In this document: positions 16,829 to 20,944 of the stretch, piece by piece | Layout of the letters: each line of letters opens with the position of its first letter | Numbering within the stretch: the first letter of the stretch is position 1 | DNA from: Gracilariopsis chorda | Lineage: Eukaryota > Rhodophyta > Florideophyceae > Gracilariales > Gracilariaceae | Assembly: GCA_003194525.1 (NCBI GenBank) | Contig: NBIV01000988.1 | Coordinates: forward strand, 1-20,944 | Length of the DNA: 20,944 nt | Direction of reading: 5' to 3' | Made by a program: the position numbers and the translations under genes | Notes under the pieces: generated by a model | Told to the model about the DNA's origin: nothing | Seen by the model: only the letters and a program-made list of their open reading frames with translations | Database searches by the model: none

Positions 16829-18214
16829 ATGCCTCCAATTCAGCCCAGTGCCTCAGGAGATGCCACATGTGAGCAGAACCGTCAACGTACTGCTGCAAGA
16901 CGTCGAGCAGAGTCCAGTGAGCAACAGGCAGCAGAGAGGAGACGTCGTAATAGAGAGCAAGCAGCCATACGGAGGGCAAATAAAACTGAGGAACAGCGTG
17001 AAGCACGAAGAACAGCTGATAGGGAACGTGCGCGAAGACGAAGGGCTAGAGCGTCCGCCGCGCACACTGATGACGTTCGTGAGGCCAACCGTACAGCCAC
17101 TGCTTCGGCACGAGCTTCAGAGACGCCAGATAATCGCGCAAATCGTCAGGCAAACGATCGTGACGCCCATCGTGCTGCAAGGCAACAGGATGACCCCGCT
17201 GCTGAACATTCTCGCCGTCACTCTGAAAGAACATCTAGACAGGCATCACGAGAGCTCGAGAGCACAGCTGATCGACAACAGCGTCTTGAATCTCAGCGCG
17301 AGAGCCAAAATGTGGCCCGCCGATTGTTTGACTCGGATGATGTCGACGACAGCGGCTACATGGACCTCAGTCTCATGAATGTAGAGTGCCGCTTTTGCAA
17401 GGCACTGCATTTCAAAGAGGAAAGGGTTGTGAGCAGCTCCCGCTCGCAACCTCTTTTCTCGCAGTGCTGCGCAAAGGGGCATCTCAGCTTCCCTGCGCTT
17501 CTGGAGCCTCCACCTCTTCTTCGCCAACTACTGACTGCAACTGGGCCCCGAGAGAACCACTTTCGTGCTGAGATCCGTGCCTACAACACAGTTATGTCTA
17601 TGGCGTCCGTCAAGGCAAACTGGGTGAGCCGTGGTTTAGGAGACTCTACCCTCAATACTACGATCACCATGCAGGGACAGATCTATCACTACATGGGTCC
17701 GCTCATTCCCGCTCAGGGTGTCCAGCCCGCATTTCTGTGTGTGTACATCCATGACACAGACTATGACGCGCAGTCTGCGAGGCGAGCGGGGTTGCTGCCC
17801 CGCCTCCAACCAGAACTGCTGTCTCAGTTGGCTGCCATGCTGCACACAGGCAATCCATACGTGCAGACATTCTGCAGCCTGCGCGAGTGGGCTATCACCG
17901 ATACGCCAGCAAATACGTATCAGATGGTGATCCATGCTGATAGACGACCCCGCGGCGAGCATGTTCGTCGCTACAACGGGCCCGAGGCGTCGCAAGTAGC
18001 CGCCATCATTCCAGGGAATGATGACGGCGAGATTGAGACGCGCGATATTGTTGTGCGTAGGCGTGGAGAGCTGACTGTAAATGGTGATGAGGTGCTGGAC
18101 ACTATCCCCGTCAGTCACAGATCGTACGATCCCTTGAGCTACGTTCTTTTGTTCCCATGTTGCCAGGACGGATGGCACCCTGACATGAGGTATTGCTCAC
18201 CAAACGCCTCGTGA
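16829..18214 (+). CDS. N-terminal segment of RepHel, copy 4 (461 aa)
   Basis: This is the same segment as in copy 3, one residue longer because of an extra GCA (Ala) codon in the Gln/Ala/Glu run near 16930. It is otherwise practically identical over 1.38 kb. It ends at the shared TGA 18212-18214. Two of three copies keep this frame open; copy 2 breaks it with G-run indels near 5207 and 5575. Confidence 0.75.
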   Translation: MPPIQPSASGDATCEQNRQRTAARRRAESSEQQAAERRRRNREQAAIRRANKTEEQREARRTADRERARRRRARASAAHTDDVREANRTATASARASETPDNRANRQANDRDAHRAARQQDDPAAEHSRRHSERTSRQASRELESTADRQQRLESQRESQNVARRLFDSDDVDDSGYMDLSLMNVECRFCKALHFKEERVVSSSRSQPLFSQCCAKGHLSFPALLEPPPLLRQLLTATGPRENHFRAEIRAYNTVMSMASVKANWVSRGLGDSTLNTTITMQGQIYHYMGPLIPAQGVQPAFLCVYIHDTDYDAQSARRAGLLPRLQPELLSQLAAMLHTGNPYVQTFCSLREWAITDTPANTYQMVIHADRRPRGEHVRRYNGPEASQVAAIIPGNDDGEIETRDIVVRRRGELTVNGDEVLDTIPVSHRSYDPLSYVLLFPCCQDGWHPDMRYCSPNAS

Positions 18215-18320
18215 GAGAAGAAGGTGACTCCGCTGATGTATTATTCGTGGCAGCTTTTCGAGAGACCGACCGAGTTCAGTACGATTCTACGCGGCAAACG
18301 ACTCTTGCAGCAGTACATGG

Positions 18321-19199
18321 TTGACCAGTTCTGCAAGGTTGAGTCGGAGCGTTTTGTCTTACTTGCGACACAACCAGGACAGACTTCGAGCTGCGGACTA
18401 TACATCCCTGCGGGAGAGCCTGGGTGACTCTCTGCTGGGCGTGGATGAGGCCGATGCTGTTCGCGCTGGACGACTGTTCGTGTTGCCATCCACATTTGTA
18501 GGAGGTGACCGATACATGAGACAGCAAATGCACGACATCATCGCCATATCCAACACCATTGGGCACCCCGATATCTTTCTCACGATGACGTGCAATCCGA
18601 ACTGGCCTGAGATCACCAGGGCACTGTTCGATGGTCAGCGCGCTCTCGATCGACCTGATCTTTGTGCTCGAGTGTTTCGTCTCAAGATGAAAGCCTTGAT
18701 GTCGTTTGTCATTGATGAACAGTTCTTTGGAGCCGTTCTTGCTCACGTGCGGGTAATCGAGTTCCAAAAGCGAGGCCTGCCGCACGCGCAAATTATCTTC
18801 TTCCTCAACGAAGATGCAAAGCAGCAGCTCCGAGACCCTGCTCACATTGACGAGCTCATCTCAGCTGAGATTCCTCCTCCTTCCGACTCCATCTTCCAAG
18901 AGTTGGTGCTCAAGCAAATGATTCACAATCTGTGCGGTGCAGGCAACCGGTCAGCGCTGTGCATGCGCGAGCTGACATGCTTGAAGCACTTTCCGAAGCC
19001 GTTTCGCTCCGAAACTGCACGGCTTGAGAATGAGTATTACATCAGCTACAGAAGACGCGCTCCTTCCGAGGGCGGGGTGTCTGTGGAAAGAAGCTGCAGG
19101 GTCGGCCATCGACCAGCGCGTAGTGACGTTGGACAATTCGTGGGTGGTTCCACATTGCCCAGAGCTTCTCCGCCGGTTTGCATGCCACATCAACGTTGA
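18321..19199 (+). CDS. Rep nuclease open segment, copy 4
   Basis: The authentic frame runs from about 18355, after a +T indel, to the four-G run at 19074-19077. It contains the CNPNWPEI motif, IEFQKRGLPHAQII (His-Ala-Gln at 18783-18791), and the linker to the second Rep half. After the G run the true frame continues in the stretch to 19731, which holds the tyrosine motif KYLFKYVCKG and the usual downstream Helitron linker ending VVGRI at the TAG. Confidence 0.65.
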   Translation: MTSSARLSRSVLSYLRHNQDRLRAADYTSLRESLGDSLLGVDEADAVRAGRLFVLPSTFVGGDRYMRQQMHDIIAISNTIGHPDIFLTMTCNPNWPEITRALFDGQRALDRPDLCARVFRLKMKALMSFVIDEQFFGAVLAHVRVIEFQKRGLPHAQIIFFLNEDAKQQLRDPAHIDELISAEIPPPSDSIFQELVLKQMIHNLCGAGNRSALCMRELTCLKHFPKPFRSETARLENEYYISYRRRAPSEGGVSVERSCRVGHRPARSDVGQFVGGSTLPRASPPVCMPHQR

Positions 19200-20017
19200 G
19201 CTATGCGTATCGCGACTTGGCGGTATCAAGTACCTCTTCAAGTATGTGTGCAAGGGTCCCGACAGAGTCACTATGGAGATTGTAGATGAGAACGGACGCC
19301 ATGACGAGATCCAGAACTTCCAGGACGCACGGTATGTGTCAGCCTCCGAAGCAGTGTGGCGGTTGCTTGCGTTCGACATTGTCGATCGCAATCCACCCGT
19401 CGTGTGGCTTGAAGTATACTTGGAAGATCACCATACGGTGTTCTTCCAGGAAGGCGACGAGCACTCTGCTGCTAACAGAGAGCGGGCAGGAACCAAGCTG
19501 ACTGAGTGGTTTGTGGCCAACCAAAAGTACCCCGGTGCACAGCATATCCCTTATGCCCAGTTCCCGAGGTTCTTTACTTGGAACAAATCAAACAAATGCT
19601 GGAAGCCGCGTGCATGTCTCCGACGTCGTTCGGTGTCTCGAAGCCAGCCCACCTCCTCCTCAGCGGCCACTGCAGCAGCCGATCTATACGACTTCACTGG
19701 CAGCGGTGGGCATGTAGTTGGGCGCATTTAGACTGCCAGTCCACGAGAGGGGAGAGCGGTACTACCTCCGCTTACTCTTGACCCACACAGCGGGTGCTAC
19801 TTCCTTTCAGCACCTCCGCAACGTGGATGGTCAGCAGTGTGGTAGCTTCAGGGAGGCCTGCCTCAAGATGGGACCTCTCGCCGACGACAGCGAGTGGAGA
19901 CGGGCACTACGCGAGTCCTTTCGCTCCTCATTTGTTCCGCTCTCTCATTTGTTTGCCACCATATTGCTCTAATGCGAGCCGTCGGACCCCCGTTCTCTGT
20001 GAGAGCAGCATCTATCG

Positions 20018-20944
20018 ATGTTCCTGCAGGATATACGCGCTCGAGATCGCGGCATGATGCACGCACTGGCCGACGACGAAAGAGCCAGCTCTTACGTTCT
20101 CTTAGAATTGCAAAAGGCATTGCAAGAAATGGGTGGCCCACTGGCGTCTCTGTCATCGTACGGTCTTCCGACACCCATTCAGGACCTACCGGAATTGCGC
20201 GCTCCAACTCGGTCTCCGCAGCAAATCCAGTCAGAGCTGAACGACACTGTGCAAGCTGCACTCCCTCTCTTCAATGAGCGTCAGCGTCTGGCGTTCAATA
20301 CCGTCGTGGGTGCCATCCTTCCTGGCGTGTCCGCGGAGAGCTTGCAGGGTCTTGGTGGTCCTTGTACGCCAACGCAGCCAACCACTCACGTCTTCTACTT
20401 GGATGCTCCGGGTGGAACCGGCAAGACCTTCCTCTGCAAGGCAATCCAGGCCACGTTACGCCTTCGTGGCAAGTCCGTCCTTACGGTAGCCACGTCTGCT
20501 GTAGCAGCCATACTGCTTGAGGGCGGTCGGACGGCCCACTCCGTGTTCAGGATTCCCATCCCAGCCACCGCTGAGAGCACGTGCAACATCCCGGTCACCT
20601 CGCACCTGGCCACTCGGATGAAGAACGTCGACCTCATTATCTGGGACGAGATCGTAATGTGTCACCGCTTCTGCGTCGAAGCCGTAGACCGCACTCTCCG
20701 TGACATAACGCGCTCGCAGCTCCTCTTTGGAGGCAAGTTCGTATTGCTTTCTGGCGACTTTCGGCAGATCCTTGCCGTTGCTCGTGGCGGCTTTCGATCA
20801 GTGAGCGTCAACGCATGCATCAAACGCTCAAGTCTCTTTTCCCACTTTCGCACCTTGAGATTGACTGAGGACATGCGCCTTTCTGCGCTCCGTCGAGACT
20901 CCACAGCCACACAGGGGGCACTGCAGTTTCTAAACACGCTCTTG
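20018..20944 (+). CDS. Pif1-type helicase open segment, copy 4 (3' truncated)
   Basis: This is equivalent to the copy 3 helicase segment and nearly identical to it. It carries Arg rather than Leu at 20460. It is open to the window edge and includes Walker A, Walker B and GDFRQ. Confidence 0.7.
   Translation, partial: MFLQDIRARDRGMMHALADDERASSYVLLELQKALQEMGGPLASLSSYGLPTPIQDLPELRAPTRSPQQIQSELNDTVQAALPLFNERQRLAFNTVVGAILPGVSAESLQGLGGPCTPTQPTTHVFYLDAPGGTGKTFLCKAIQATLRLRGKSVLTVATSAVAAILLEGGRTAHSVFRIPIPATAESTCNIPVTSHLATRMKNVDLIIWDEIVMCHRFCVEAVDRTLRDITRSQLLFGGKFVLLSGDFRQILAVARGGFRSVSVNACIKRSSLFSHFRTLRLTEDMRLSALRRDSTATQGALQFLNTLL

Larger units (their letters stand above)
1..20944 (+). repeat. Head-to-tail tandem array of ~6.1-kb Helitron units
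   Basis: The whole window is one direct tandem array. The 10-base anchor at position 1 recurs at 6088, 12208 and 18304, and the start codon of the encoded protein recurs at 4616, 10736 and 16829 (steps of 6120 and 6093). Coding parts and spacers align throughout, differing mainly by 1-4 base indels and a handful of substitutions. Units 2 and 3 are complete; the first and last are cut by the window edges. Such an array could come from rolling-circle concatemer formation, where the Helitron 3' end is read through, or from unequal crossing-over. The sequence alone does not decide between them. Confidence 0.97.
16141..20944 (+). mobile_element. Helitron unit 4, 3' truncated by window edge
   Basis: The unit begins at the tentative CTATAC end signal (16141) and runs off the window inside the helicase domain. 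By visual alignment it has the fewest private indels. It shares the fixed in-frame stops with the other copies. Confidence 0.6.
16829..20944 (+). pseudogene. Helitron RepHel pseudogene, copy 4 (3' truncated)
   Basis: This is the least damaged copy, cut by the window edge within the helicase. It is open from ATG 16829 to TGA 18212-18214. Other in-frame stops are TAG 19729-19731, TAA 19970-19972 and TGA 20000-20002. Nuclease His-Ala-Gln is at 18783-18791; the tyrosine motif is near 19230-19260; Walker A and B are present upstream of 20660. Private differences are few: one extra Ala codon near 16930, +T at about 18354, a four-G run at 19074-19077 (shared with copies 2 and 3), and +G near 19750. 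Since most of its faults are shared, it is the best guide to the state of the amplified ancestor. Confidence 0.92.

Noticed and set aside
1..20944. Ciliate-like code in which all three stops are sense codons
   Set aside because: It would explain the shared stops, but CAA/CAG and TGG are used freely, base composition is balanced rather than AT-rich, and helicase and nuclease motifs are also altered. A decayed master copy is simpler. Kept only as an alternative in the findings.

Overview
This window is eukaryotic transposon DNA. It is a head-to-tail tandem array of nearly identical units of about 6.1 kb, each carrying one Helitron (rolling-circle transposon) RepHel gene on the + strand. A 10-base anchor at position 1 recurs at 6088, 12208 and 18304, giving periods of 6087, 6120 and 6096. 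Unit 1 lacks its 5' part, units 2 and 3 are complete, and unit 4 runs off the right edge. No host gene, tRNA, rRNA, CRISPR array or bacterial insertion sequence was found. The host cannot be named from this sequence. A Helitron with a Pif1-type helicase, TATA-like promoters and long pyrimidine tracts indicates a eukaryote; a fungus, oomycete, alga or other protist would all fit.

Layout: RepHel copy 1 (1-3382, 5' truncated), spacer 1 (3383-4615), RepHel copy 2 (4616-9498), spacer 2 (9499-10735), RepHel copy 3 (10736-15593), spacer 3 (15594-16828), RepHel copy 4 (16829-20944, 3' truncated). Each gene encodes, in order: an Arg/Glu/Ala/Gln-rich N-terminus, a Cys-rich zinc-finger-like block, the Helitron_like_N/Rep region (HUH-type nuclease with paired tyrosines), and a Pif1-family helicase with Walker A and B. 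The intact product would be about 1,630 residues. In a working Helitron the Rep part nicks and joins DNA ends and the helicase unwinds during rolling-circle transposition.

No copy is intact. Two classes of lesion can be separated. (1) Four in-frame stop codons lie at the same codon in every copy that reaches them, and a fifth is in three of four copies. These lesions predate amplification, or the stops are recoded. (2) Each copy also has its own scattered 1-3 base indels, mostly in short homopolymers, while substitutions between copies are very rare. This looks like residual long-read sequencing error, and it appears denser towards the left end.

Each spacer of about 1.23 kb has the same order of structures: a pyrimidine tract after the gene; a GC-rich hairpin of Helitron 3'-end type; a 51-bp tandem duplication with a degraded inverted copy; three 22-bp iteron-like repeats; a 15-bp perfect inverted repeat around an AT-rich loop; a second hairpin overlapping a CTATAC motif that may mark the next 5' end; and a promoter-like region with a TATA-like box and pyrimidine tracts before the ATG. 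The iteron-plus-palindrome block resembles a rolling-circle replication origin and is the most interesting unexplained element here.
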